DNA of 8,708 bases from Actinomycetota bacterium (GTDB lineage: Bacteria > Actinomycetota > Thermoleophilia > UBA2241), in contig JAPLCL010000172.1 in NCBI GenBank assembly GCA_026392265.1, positions 1 to 8,708 of the forward strand, read 5' to 3'. The translations under genes were made by a program, and so were the position numbers. A model generated the notes under the pieces. That model saw nothing but the letters and a program-made list of their open reading frames with translations, had not been told where the DNA came from and searched no databases. This document shows, piece by piece, positions 1 to 6,195 of the stretch (its first letter is position 1; each line of letters starts with the position of its first letter).

Positions 1-1
1 C

Positions 2-832
2 GAGGAGCTGCTCACGGTGATCCGCTCCGGAAGGCCCGTGAACGCGGGCATGGTCGAGTCGCTCATGGACATCGCCGTCAATTCGTCGGGCAAGCCATCC
101 GAGGTATACGGCGACGTCGTGTGGACGCACCGCGGCCGCCAGATCGGGCCGCGCACGGTCAATCAGAAGCTGTACGTGGACGCCATCCGCACCAACACCA
201 TCACCTTCGGCATCGGCCCGGCCGGCACCGGCAAGACCTATCTGGCCACGGCCATGGCGGTCAGCGCCTACTTCTCCAAACAGGTGGGGCGTATCATCCT
301 CACGCGGCCGGCGGTCGAGGCGGGGGAGAGCCTCGGGTTCCTGCCGGGCACCGTGTCCGAGAAGGTCGACCCCTACTTCCGGCCGCTCTTCGACGCGCTC
401 TACGACATGATGGACGGCGAGAAGCTCGCGAGCCTCATCGAGAAGGGCGAGATCGAGGTGGCGCCGCTGGCCTTCATGCGCGGCCGCACCCTCAACGACT
501 CGTTCATCATCCTCGACGAGGCGCAGAACACGTCGCCCGAGCAGATGAAGATGTTCCTCACGCGTCTCGGCTTCGGCGCCAAGATGGTGGTCACCGGCGA
601 CGTCACGCAGATCGACCTCCCGCACAGCCGCACGTCGGGGCTGGTCACGGTGCCCGAGGTCCTCGAGGAGATCGAAGACATCGCGATCACGCAGTTCGAC
701 GGCCACGACGTGGTGCGGCACAAGCTCGTGCAGCGCATCGTCAACGCGTACAAGGACCACGGCGACAAGGCCGAGGCCGCGAAGACGCTCCAGTCCGGCG
801 TCCGGCAGGCCCGGCCGGAGCGCGACGCATGA
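2..832 (+). CDS. phoH: PhoH-family ATPase, 5' end outside window
   Basis: This is a cytoplasmic P-loop ATPase of the PhoH family (PhoH/PhoL type). The exact role is uncertain, but it is linked to RNA metabolism and ribosome maturation through its constant pairing with YbeY. Counting from the GTG at base 17, the Walker A motif GPAGTGKT lies at residues 67-74, the Walker B region FIILDEAQ at 163-170 and the conserved TGDVTQID at 193-200. The frame stays open to the left edge (E-E-L-L-T precede that GTG) and reads like the family's N-terminal domain. The GTG is therefore probably internal, and an estimated 50-80 residues lie outside the window. The C-terminus is complete. Its stop overlaps the ybeY start as ATGA, so the two are translationally coupled. 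The family assignment is secure; the true start cannot be seen. Confidence 0.95.
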   Translation, partial: EELLTVIRSGRPVNAGMVESLMDIAVNSSGKPSEVYGDVVWTHRGRQIGPRTVNQKLYVDAIRTNTITFGIGPAGTGKTYLATAMAVSAYFSKQVGRIILTRPAVEAGESLGFLPGTVSEKVDPYFRPLFDALYDMMDGEKLASLIEKGEIEVAPLAFMRGRTLNDSFIILDEAQNTSPEQMKMFLTRLGFGAKMVVTGDVTQIDLPHSRTSGLVTVPEVLEEIEDIAITQFDGHDVVRHKLVQRIVNAYKDHGDKAEAAKTLQSGVRQARPERDA

Positions 833-1311
833 ACCTCGTCGAGGTGTTCAACCGCACGCGCGTGAGCGTTGACGAAGAGGCCATCGCGCGGCTCGTGGCG
901 CGTGTGCTCGAGGCCGAGGGCGTCGACCACGCGGAGGCGTCCGTCGAGCTCGTCGGCGAGCGCCGCATCCGCGTCCTCAACGGCGAGTATCGCGGCAGGG
1001 AAGAGGTCACCGACGTGCTCTCGTTCCCGCTGGAAGAGGCGGGGGACAAGCCCGGTCCGGCCGCCGCGGGCGGCCCCACCGGGCCGCCGCGCCTGCTCGG
1101 CGACGTCGTCGTCTGCGCGCGCCAGGCGCTGCGCCAGGCGCGCGCCGACTCACTGCCCGCGGCCCTCGAGCTCGCGCTGCTCCTCGTGCACGGCACCCTC
1201 CATCTGCTGGGCTACGACCACGAGGTCGACGCCGGGCAGATGGCCCTGCGACAGGCCGAGCTCCTCGAGCTCGTGGAGTGGGAGGCGCTCGTTGTCGCAA
1301 CGCCGCGGTAA
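829..1311 (+). CDS. ybeY: Endoribonuclease YbeY (rRNA maturation factor)
   Basis: YbeY is a cytoplasmic zinc-dependent endoribonuclease needed for 16S rRNA 3'-end maturation and late 30S quality control. The 160-residue product carries the family signature TDVLSFP at residues 61-67, LGDVVVC near 90-96 and the zinc motif HGTLHLLGYDH, with ligands H121, H125 and H131. The ATG at 829 is chosen because GGAG at 817-820 sits 8 bases upstream and because it overlaps the phoH stop by 4 bases. A Gly/Pro/Ala-rich stretch at about residues 71-88, between the two conserved blocks, is longer than I expect for the family and probably forms a flexible loop. The gene overlaps the next one by 20 bases. Family and active site are clear. 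Confidence 0.95.
   Translation: MNLVEVFNRTRVSVDEEAIARLVARVLEAEGVDHAEASVELVGERRIRVLNGEYRGREEVTDVLSFPLEEAGDKPGPAAAGGPTGPPRLLGDVVVCARQALRQARADSLPAALELALLLVHGTLHLLGYDHEVDAGQMALRQAELLELVEWEALVVATPR
1281..1285 (+). promoter_or_regulatory. Ribosome binding site for dgkA-PAP2 TTG start
   Basis: A perfect GGAGG lies inside the end of ybeY, 6 bases before a TTG codon at 1292. It decides the start of the downstream gene: no ATG or GTG in that frame lies nearby, and translation from this TTG gives the expected kinase N-terminus (SQRRGNLLHSFNWAFDG). Confidence 0.7.
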
Positions 1312-2014
1312 CCTGCTCCACAGCTTTAACTGGGCGTTCGACGGCATCGTTCACGCGCTGCGCTATGAGCGCAACATGTGGGTCCACTTCGCGATCGCCG
1401 GTCTGGTGCTGGTGGCCAGCCTGTTCTTCGCACTCACGCGTCTCGAGGTCATCGCCGTGCTGATGGCGATCACGTTTGTGCTCATCACCGAGATGCTCAA
1501 CACCGCCATCGAACATCTGGTGGACCTGGTGACCGACAGTGAGGACCCGCGCGCTAAGGTCGCCAAAGACGTGGCCGCCGGCGCCGTCCTGATCGCCGCG
1601 ATCAACGCCCTCGCCGTGGCCTATCTGGTCTTCTACGACAAGATCACCAGCGTGCCCTACACGGTGCTCACCAAGCTGCGCGGCTCGCCCATCGACGTCA
1701 CGGTGATCGCTTTGGTGATCGTCATCCTGGCGGCGATCGCCATGAAAGCGCTCACCCGTCGTGGCACGGCCTTTCACGGCGGCCTGCCGTCGGCGCACGC
1801 CGCCGTGGCCTTCGCCGCCTGGGTCGCGCTGACGTTCGTGGCCGCCAACACCGGCTACGCTCTGCCGATCTCGGCGATCGCCCTCTTCATGGCGCTGCTG
1901 GTCGCGCAGAGCAGGATCCAGTCGGGCATCCACAGTCTCCTCGAGGTGGCTGCCGGCGCCGCCCTCGGTATCGTCATCACCGTCGTCCTCTTTCGTGTGT
2001 GGTACCCGCTGTGA
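1292..2014 (+). CDS. DgkA-type lipid kinase fused to PAP2 phosphatase domain
   Basis: This integral membrane protein of 240 residues joins two enzymes of lipid carrier metabolism. Residues 1-115 are a DgkA domain; in Gram-positive bacteria this family phosphorylates undecaprenol (or diacylglycerol) with ATP. Visible active-site residues are E26 in YERNM, E67, N70 and E74 in EMLNTAIE, and D93 in AKDVAAG, with about three membrane helices. Residues 136-238 are a short PAP2/PgpB-like module with about four helices, carrying PSAH at 166-169 in place of PSGH, and SR-x5-H-x3-E at 207-218, where the usual last residue is Asp. The first PAP2 motif (KxxxxxxRP) is degenerate around K152. The TTG start at 1292 is set by GGAGG at 1281-1285. 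The gene overlaps ybeY by 20 bases, and its stop overlaps the cdd start. The kinase is probably active. The phosphatase substrate (undecaprenyl phosphate/pyrophosphate or phosphatidate) is inference. Confidence 0.88.
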   Translation: MSQRRGNLLHSFNWAFDGIVHALRYERNMWVHFAIAGLVLVASLFFALTRLEVIAVLMAITFVLITEMLNTAIEHLVDLVTDSEDPRAKVAKDVAAGAVLIAAINALAVAYLVFYDKITSVPYTVLTKLRGSPIDVTVIALVIVILAAIAMKALTRRGTAFHGGLPSAHAAVAFAAWVALTFVAANTGYALPISAIALFMALLVAQSRIQSGIHSLLEVAAGAALGIVITVVLFRVWYPL

Positions 2015-2457
2015 GCCGCGCTGCGGAGCCGGCTGAGCGTCTGCTCTTCGAAGAAGCGGTGACGCTTGTCGAGAGGGCTTACGCGCCCTACTCGGGGTTC
2101 GCCGTGGCGGCCGTGGTCGTCGGCCCGTCGGGCTGCGGCCATCACGGCGTCAACGTGGAGAACGCCTCGTACCCGGCCGGCCTGTGCGCGGAGCGCGCCG
2201 CCCTCGCCGCCATGGTCGTCTTCGGCGAGCGCGAGCTGCGCTCCGTCGCCGTCGCCGCGGCCGACGAGCAGGACTGCCTGCCCTGCGGGCTGTGCCTGCA
2301 GGCGCTGGCCGAGTTCGGCGACCCGTCGATCATTGCGCGCATGGGCGGCGAGGTGCGCGTCGTGCAGCTCCGCGATCTGCTCACGGCGCCGTTCGCCGGC
2401 GACGACGGCGCCCCCGGCGAGCCGGTCGACGGTGCCGGCGACGACGGCGTCCCGTGA
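2011..2457 (+). CDS. cdd: Cytidine deaminase
   Basis: This zinc-dependent deaminase converts cytidine and deoxycytidine to uridine and deoxyuridine in pyrimidine salvage. The product has 148 residues, the size of the tetrameric bacterial type. PYSGF lies at 26-30, the nucleoside-binding NVEN at 48-51, the CAE motif at 59-61 (zinc ligand C59, catalytic E61) and PCGLC at 91-95 (zinc ligands C92 and C95). The residue after the last Cys is Leu where Arg is more usual. The GTG at 2011 is chosen for its 4-base overlap with the upstream stop (GTGA). An in-frame GTG at 1999 would lengthen the overlap without reason. No Shine-Dalgarno is evident, so translation probably depends on coupling. The C-terminal 20 residues or so form a Gly/Asp-rich tail beyond the normal end. 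DeoC downstream fits the same salvage route. Confidence 0.94.
   Translation: MSRAAEPAERLLFEEAVTLVERAYAPYSGFAVAAVVVGPSGCGHHGVNVENASYPAGLCAERAALAAMVVFGERELRSVAVAAADEQDCLPCGLCLQALAEFGDPSIIARMGGEVRVVQLRDLLTAPFAGDDGAPGEPVDGAGDDGVP
2395..2449 (+). repeat. Two 16-base direct repeats in the cdd 3' end
   Basis: GCCGGCGACGACGGCG occurs exactly at 2395-2410 and again at 2434-2449. The 39-base offset keeps both copies in frame, and each encodes Ala-Gly-Asp-Asp-Gly in the acidic tail of cytidine deaminase. It looks like a local duplication or low-complexity GC-rich drift rather than a mobile element. Confidence 0.6.
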
Positions 2458-3341
2458 GCGCCGACTTTCGCTCCGGCTTCGTGGCCGTCTTCGGCCGGCC
2501 CAATGTGGGCAAGTCCACGCTGGTCAACGCCCTCGTAGGTCGCAAGGTGAGCATCGTCAGCGACCATCCTCAGACCACGCGCCGGCGTATCACCGGCGTG
2601 GTCGATGTCGAGGGCTGCCAGGTCGTGCTGCTCGATCTGCCGGGCTTTCAGAAACCCTTCGATTCGCTGACGCGGCGAATGCAGGCGACGGTCGACGACG
2701 CGCTGTCCGAAGTCGATGCGGCTCTGGTCCTTCTGAACGCTACGGAGACCTTCGGGGCCGGTGACCGCTACGTTGTCCAGGCAGTCGCCGGCGCCGCCAT
2801 CCCGGCGGTCGTGGCCTTGAACAAGATCGATCTCGTGGACGGCCCCCAGCTCGGCGCGCGCCTCGAGGAGGCGCGCCGGCTGGCCGGCGGCCGCGACGTC
2901 CTGCCGGTGTCGGCCAAGCGTGGCGACGGCCTCGGCGACGTGTTGGCCAGGCTGGCCGCGGCCATGCCGCCCGGCCCCGTCTACTTTCCCGACGGCGAGA
3001 AGAGCGATCAGCCGCTCGAGCTGCTCATCGCCGAGCTGGTCCGCGAGCAGGCCCTGCGGCGCACCCGCGACGAGGTCCCGCACGCCGTGGCCGTCGAGGT
3101 CATGGGGATCACCGAGCGTGTCGACCGTCCCCTGGTCGAGATCGAGGCCACGCTCATCGTCGAGACCGAGTCGCAGAAGGCCATCGTCGTGGGCAGGGGG
3201 GGCCGTGTTGTCAAGGCCATCGGCAGCGGTGCTCGCCACGAGATCGAGGCCATCCTCGGCGTCCAGGTCTTTCTCGACCTGCGCGTCAAGGTGCGCAAGC
3301 GCTGGCGCCGCGACGAGCGCTTCATCGAGCGGCTCATCTGA
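2454..3341 (+). CDS. era: GTPase Era
   Basis: Era is a GTPase that binds the 3' end of 16S rRNA and helps mature the 30S subunit, acting in the cytoplasm and at the inner membrane. The 295-residue product is full length. The GTPase domain shows G1 GRPNVGKS at 14-21, the switch I region HPQTTRRR at 38-45, G3 DLPG at 61-64, G4 NKID at 123-126 and G5 SAK at 153-155. The C-terminal KH domain has the RNA-binding loop VGRGG at 246-250, followed by KAIGSGAR. G3 is usually DTPG; Leu replaces Thr here, which I recall from thermoleophilian Era proteins. The GTG at 2454 overlaps the cdd stop as GTGA, and the next residues lead directly into the first beta strand. No Shine-Dalgarno is seen, which fits coupling to cdd. 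It is the last gene of the operon before a 76-base gap; recO, which often follows era, is absent here. Confidence 0.96.
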   Translation: MSADFRSGFVAVFGRPNVGKSTLVNALVGRKVSIVSDHPQTTRRRITGVVDVEGCQVVLLDLPGFQKPFDSLTRRMQATVDDALSEVDAALVLLNATETFGAGDRYVVQAVAGAAIPAVVALNKIDLVDGPQLGARLEEARRLAGGRDVLPVSAKRGDGLGDVLARLAAAMPPGPVYFPDGEKSDQPLELLIAELVREQALRRTRDEVPHAVAVEVMGITERVDRPLVEIEATLIVETESQKAIVVGRGGRVVKAIGSGARHEIEAILGVQVFLDLRVKVRKRWRRDERFIERLI

Positions 3342-3362
3342 GGCGGGACGCGCGACCGGGTT

Positions 3363-3371
3363 TGCTATACT
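3363..3371 (+). promoter_or_regulatory. Putative extended -10 promoter for deoC
   Basis: TGCTATACT at 3363-3371 matches an extended -10 element (TGn followed by TATACT, close to TATAAT) in the otherwise GC-rich 76-base gap between era and deoC. No convincing -35 box lies 17 bases upstream, which is tolerated by extended -10 promoters. Transcription would start near 3378 and give a leader of about 40 bases containing the deoC binding site GGAGGT at 3404-3409. Prediction only. Confidence 0.5.
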
Positions 3372-3417
3372 CGCTGGGGTTCCACCCACCCCGCCGTCAT
3401 CCTGGAGGTCCACCGGC

Positions 3418-4104
3418 GTGAACGCCGAGGAACTCGCCAAGACCATCGATCACACGCTTCTGAAGGCAGACACCACTTCTGCGGACGTGGAGCGCCTGTG
3501 CCGCGAGGCCGGCACGTACCACTTCGCGGCGGTCTGCGTGTTTCCGTACTTCGTGCCGCTCGCCGACAGTATCTTGCGCGGCGCCGACGTCAAGGTGTGC
3601 TCGGTCATCTCCTTTCCCTACGGCGCCGATTCGCTGCGCGCCAAGGTGGTCTCTGCCGAAGAAGCCGTGGCCCGCGGCGCCGACGAGGTCGATGTGGTCA
3701 TCAACCTGCCCGCCTTTCTGTCCGGTGAGTTCGGTCACGTGCGCAACGAGCTCGCCAGCGTGGTCCGCGGCGTCCGCATGAAGGCCATCAACACGGGGCG
3801 CGGCCAGGTCGTCGTCAAGGCCATCATCGAGACCTGCTACCTCACCACCAAGATGAAGAAGCTGGCCTGCAAGATCTGCGAGCAGGCCGGTGTGGATTTC
3901 GTCAAGACGTCGACCGGCTGCGGACCCAAAGGGGCCACTGTGCAGGATGTCGAGCTGCTGCGTGAGTGCCTCGACGAGCACATCAGCGTCAAGGCGTCGG
4001 GCGGCATCCGCACGCTGCACGACGTCGAGCTCATGATCAACGCCGGCGCCGTTCGCGTGGGCACCAGCGCCGGCGTCGCCATCATGAAGGACTTTCTCAG
4101 CTAG
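3418..4104 (+). CDS. deoC: Deoxyribose-phosphate aldolase
   Basis: DeoC is a cytoplasmic class I aldolase that splits 2-deoxyribose-5-phosphate into glyceraldehyde-3-phosphate and acetaldehyde, feeding deoxynucleoside sugar into central metabolism. The 228-residue product has the opening motif IDHTLLKADTT at 10-20, catalytic D92 in DEVDVVIN, the Schiff-base lysine K163 in FVKTSTG and K192 in VKASGGIR, and the phosphate-binding end RVGTSAGV at 213-220. The GTG at 3418 is chosen because GGAGGT at 3404-3409 lies 8 bases upstream and the next residues match the family start. A promoter-like element precedes it, so it may be transcribed apart from the era operon. Its pairing with cdd across era suggests shared use in deoxycytidine breakdown. 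Length and catalytic residues are all standard. Confidence 0.95.
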   Translation: MNAEELAKTIDHTLLKADTTSADVERLCREAGTYHFAAVCVFPYFVPLADSILRGADVKVCSVISFPYGADSLRAKVVSAEEAVARGADEVDVVINLPAFLSGEFGHVRNELASVVRGVRMKAINTGRGQVVVKAIIETCYLTTKMKKLACKICEQAGVDFVKTSTGCGPKGATVQDVELLRECLDEHISVKASGGIRTLHDVELMINAGAVRVGTSAGVAIMKDFLS

Positions 4105-4129
4105 CAGCCGTCACGGCGCCGCTTCACCT

Positions 4130-4134
4130 GGAGG
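4130..4134 (+). promoter_or_regulatory. Ribosome binding site pointing to an ATC start for hisI
   Basis: GGAGG at 4130-4134 sits exactly 8 bases before an ATC codon at 4143 in the hisI frame, the same spacing as at deoC. There is no ATG, GTG or TTG in that frame at a usable distance from it: the next GTG is at 4170, 35 bases away. This decides between a rare ATC start and a leaderless-like GTG start. Confidence 0.55.
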
Positions 4135-4142
4135 ACGCAGCC

Positions 4143-4508
4143 ATCGACTCACAGACCTTCCTCGATCTCGTGCGCTACAACGCCGACGGCCTCGTGCCTT
4201 GCGTGGTGCAGGACGCCGGCGGCGGCGAGGTCCTCATGGTCGCCTACGCCAACGCGCAGGCGCTCGCCGCCACGCTGTCGACCGGCGAGGCGCACTTCTG
4301 GAGCCGCAGCCGCGGCGAGCTCTGGCACAAGGGCGGCACCAGCGGCAACGTGCAGCGCGTACTCTCGGCGCGGCTCGACTGCGACCACGACACCGTGCTC
4401 CTCGCGGTCACGCCGGCAGGGCCGGCCTGTCACACCGGTGAGGTGAGCTGCTTCCGCGACGGCGCCAGCGGCGCGGCCGTCGTGGAGTTGGAGCCGGGGG
4501 GCGCGTGA
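4143..4508 (+). CDS. hisI: Phosphoribosyl-AMP cyclohydrolase, probable ATC start
   Basis: HisI opens the adenine ring of phosphoribosyl-AMP, the third step of histidine synthesis, as a cytoplasmic metal-dependent dimer. With the start taken at 4143 the product has 121 residues. The conserved blocks are GLVPCVVQD at 16-24, GEVLMVAY at 28-35, FWSRSRGELWHKG at 52-64, TSGN at 66-69, LDCDHDT at 78-84 (metal-binding D79, D81, D83 and zinc ligand C80) and GPACHTGEVSCF at 93-104 (zinc ligands C96 and C103). It is stand-alone: no HisE domain follows. The start is unresolved. ATC at 4143 has an ideal GGAGG 8 bases upstream and sits 38 bases after the deoC stop. GTG at 4170 is canonical, would still keep every conserved residue, but has no binding site. 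No other his gene is in the window. Its stop overlaps the next gene by 4 bases. Confidence 0.9.
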   Translation: MDSQTFLDLVRYNADGLVPCVVQDAGGGEVLMVAYANAQALAATLSTGEAHFWSRSRGELWHKGGTSGNVQRVLSARLDCDHDTVLLAVTPAGPACHTGEVSCFRDGASGAAVVELEPGGA

Positions 4509-6151
4509 GCGACGCGGGCGACGGCGCCGGGCTGTGGAGGCGCCCCGGCGTGGCCGCGGCGCTCCTCGTCGCGGTGCTCGTCCTGGCGCTCGCCCTGCGC
4601 CTCAAGGGTGTGGGCTGGGGCCTGCCGTACAGCTTCGTCAACGCCGACGAGAGCGTCGTCGTCCCCAAGGCCTTCGGCGTCGTCCGCGGCGGGCTGAACC
4701 CGCAGTTCTTCTACTACCCGTCGCTGTTCTTCTATCTGCTCGGCGGCGTGTATCTGCTCGCGGCGCCGACGCTGTGGGCGGTCCAGCACGTGAACCCCCT
4801 GGCGATGGGTTCCTTCGTCGTCGACCCGGGGCCGTACTTCCTGCTCGCGCGCCTGGTCTCGGTGGCCGCCGGCACGGCGTCGGTGTACCTGCTGTACCGC
4901 ATCGGCCGTGAGGCCTTCGGCCGCGCGGCCGGCCTTGTGGCCGCACTTTTCCTGGCGGTCGCGCCGTTACACGTCGCCTACTCGCACATGGCCGTCACCG
5001 ACGTCACCGCCACGGCGCTCTCGCTGCTGGCGTTTCTGCTGCTGCTGCGGGCGGCCCGCGGCGGAGGGCGCCGCCGGCTCATCGCCGGCGCCGTGGCCGC
5101 GGGCCTGGCCACGTCCACCAAGTACAACCTCGGCGCGCTCGTGCTGCCGGCGACCACCGCCGCGGCGTACGCCTGCCGCGGCGAAGTGGGGCGCCGCGTC
5201 GCGGCCGGCGGCCGCGCGGCGCTCCTCTGGCCGCGGCTGCTCCTTGCGCGCGTGTACGCGCCCACGCTCCTGGCGTTCCTAGTCGGCTCGCCGTTCGTTG
5301 TGCTGGACCCGGGTCATTTTCTCCACGACTTTCTGCGCCAGAACCGCATCATGGACCGCGGCTGGCTGGGCTTCGAGCACGTCGGCAACAGCTTCTGGTA
5401 CAACCTCGAAGTCAACCTCGGCGGCACGTTTGGCGTCGTGCTCGTCGTGCTGGCCATCGCCGGGCTGGCGTGGGCGCTCTGGCGCCACACGACGGTGGAT
5501 CTTCTGCTGGCGCCCTACGCGCTCGCCTACTTCGTCTACATCAGCACCTGGAAGGAGCTCGCGGACCGGTACCTGCTGCCGATCCTCCCACTCCTGCTGC
5601 TGCTCGCCGTACGTATGTGCCTCGACGTCGTCGATCTGCGGCCGGCGGCCCGGCGCTTCGCCGCGCCGGCCGTCGCGCTTGTCTTCGCCGTCGCTCTCGT
5701 GGCCCCCTTGGCCGGCTCGATAGCCTTCGACCGCGACCTCTCCGGCGCCGACACGCGCGAGCGCGCCAAGGCATGGATTGAGGACAACGTGCCGGCCGGC
5801 AGCACCATTGCCACCGAGAACTACAGCGCCCCGCTGGTGCGCGTCCGCGACGAGCAGTACTACCGGAACGCCGGGCTCGACACGCCCGCCTATCGCGTGC
5901 TGCGGCTCAGGCTGCCGGCGCCCGGCATACCCAACCGCAGCCACAGCCTCGACTGGCTGCGCGAGAAGGATGCCGACTACGTGATCGTGAGCTCCAAGGT
6001 GTACGACCGCGTGCTGGCAGCGGCGGACGCCTACCCCGAGCTCGCCGCCTTCTACCGCGGCCTCGACGAGCAGGCCGAGCTCGTCGAGACGATCACGCCC
6101 GGCCTAGGCGAGCGCGGCCCTGTGCTCAAGGTGTACCGGCTGCGCACGTAG
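4505..6151 (+). CDS. GT39/PMT-type membrane glycosyltransferase
   Basis: This multi-spanning membrane protein of 548 residues has the architecture of the family 39 (dolichol/polyprenyl-phosphate-sugar dependent, PMT/ArnT-like) GT-C transferases, which move a sugar from a lipid carrier to an acceptor outside the membrane. A first helix at about 16-34 is followed by an acidic pair D48-E49 in VNADES, the usual place of the catalytic acidic motif of GT-C enzymes. About ten hydrophobic helices follow up to about residue 406, with STKYN at 204-208 and DRYLLPILP at 354-362, both typical of this family. Residues 411-548 form a soluble C-terminal domain, probably outside the membrane, beginning with RERAKAWIEDNVPAGS. 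The GTG at 4505 overlaps the hisI stop as GTGA, with GGAG 11 bases upstream and a G-run closer in. Donor and acceptor cannot be told from sequence. Very GC-rich, like the operon. Confidence 0.85.
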   Translation: MSDAGDGAGLWRRPGVAAALLVAVLVLALALRLKGVGWGLPYSFVNADESVVVPKAFGVVRGGLNPQFFYYPSLFFYLLGGVYLLAAPTLWAVQHVNPLAMGSFVVDPGPYFLLARLVSVAAGTASVYLLYRIGREAFGRAAGLVAALFLAVAPLHVAYSHMAVTDVTATALSLLAFLLLLRAARGGGRRRLIAGAVAAGLATSTKYNLGALVLPATTAAAYACRGEVGRRVAAGGRAALLWPRLLLARVYAPTLLAFLVGSPFVVLDPGHFLHDFLRQNRIMDRGWLGFEHVGNSFWYNLEVNLGGTFGVVLVVLAIAGLAWALWRHTTVDLLLAPYALAYFVYISTWKELADRYLLPILPLLLLLAVRMCLDVVDLRPAARRFAAPAVALVFAVALVAPLAGSIAFDRDLSGADTRERAKAWIEDNVPAGSTIATENYSAPLVRVRDEQYYRNAGLDTPAYRVLRLRLPAPGIPNRSHSLDWLREKDADYVIVSSKVYDRVLAAADAYPELAAFYRGLDEQAELVETITPGLGERGPVLKVYRLRT

Positions 6152-6169
6152 GGCGCAGGGCGTCGCGCC
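6152..6169 (+). terminator. Possible stem-loop after glycosyltransferase stop
   Basis: GGCGC at 6152-6156 pairs with GCGCC at 6165-6169 around an 8-base loop, directly after the TAG stop. The stem is only 5 base pairs and no T-run follows, so a classical intrinsic terminator is not shown. Such short GC hairpins also arise by chance in this composition. Confidence 0.25.
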
Positions 6170-6195
6170 GAACCGCACCGCAGGCCGCGCCGATG

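Noticed and set aside
1007..1933. Minus-strand open frame opposite ybeY and dgkA-PAP2
   Set aside because: Its composition is low-complexity (Arg, Gly, Asp, His) and it lies antisense to well-identified genes.
2142..3446. Long open frame on the minus strand opposite cdd, era and the deoC leader
   Set aside because: It mirrors strong plus-strand genes and has no family-like motifs; long antisense frames are expected in very GC-rich coding DNA.
5279..5944. Minus-strand open frame opposite the glycosyltransferase
   Set aside because: Antisense shadow in GC-rich DNA, with no recognisable domain.
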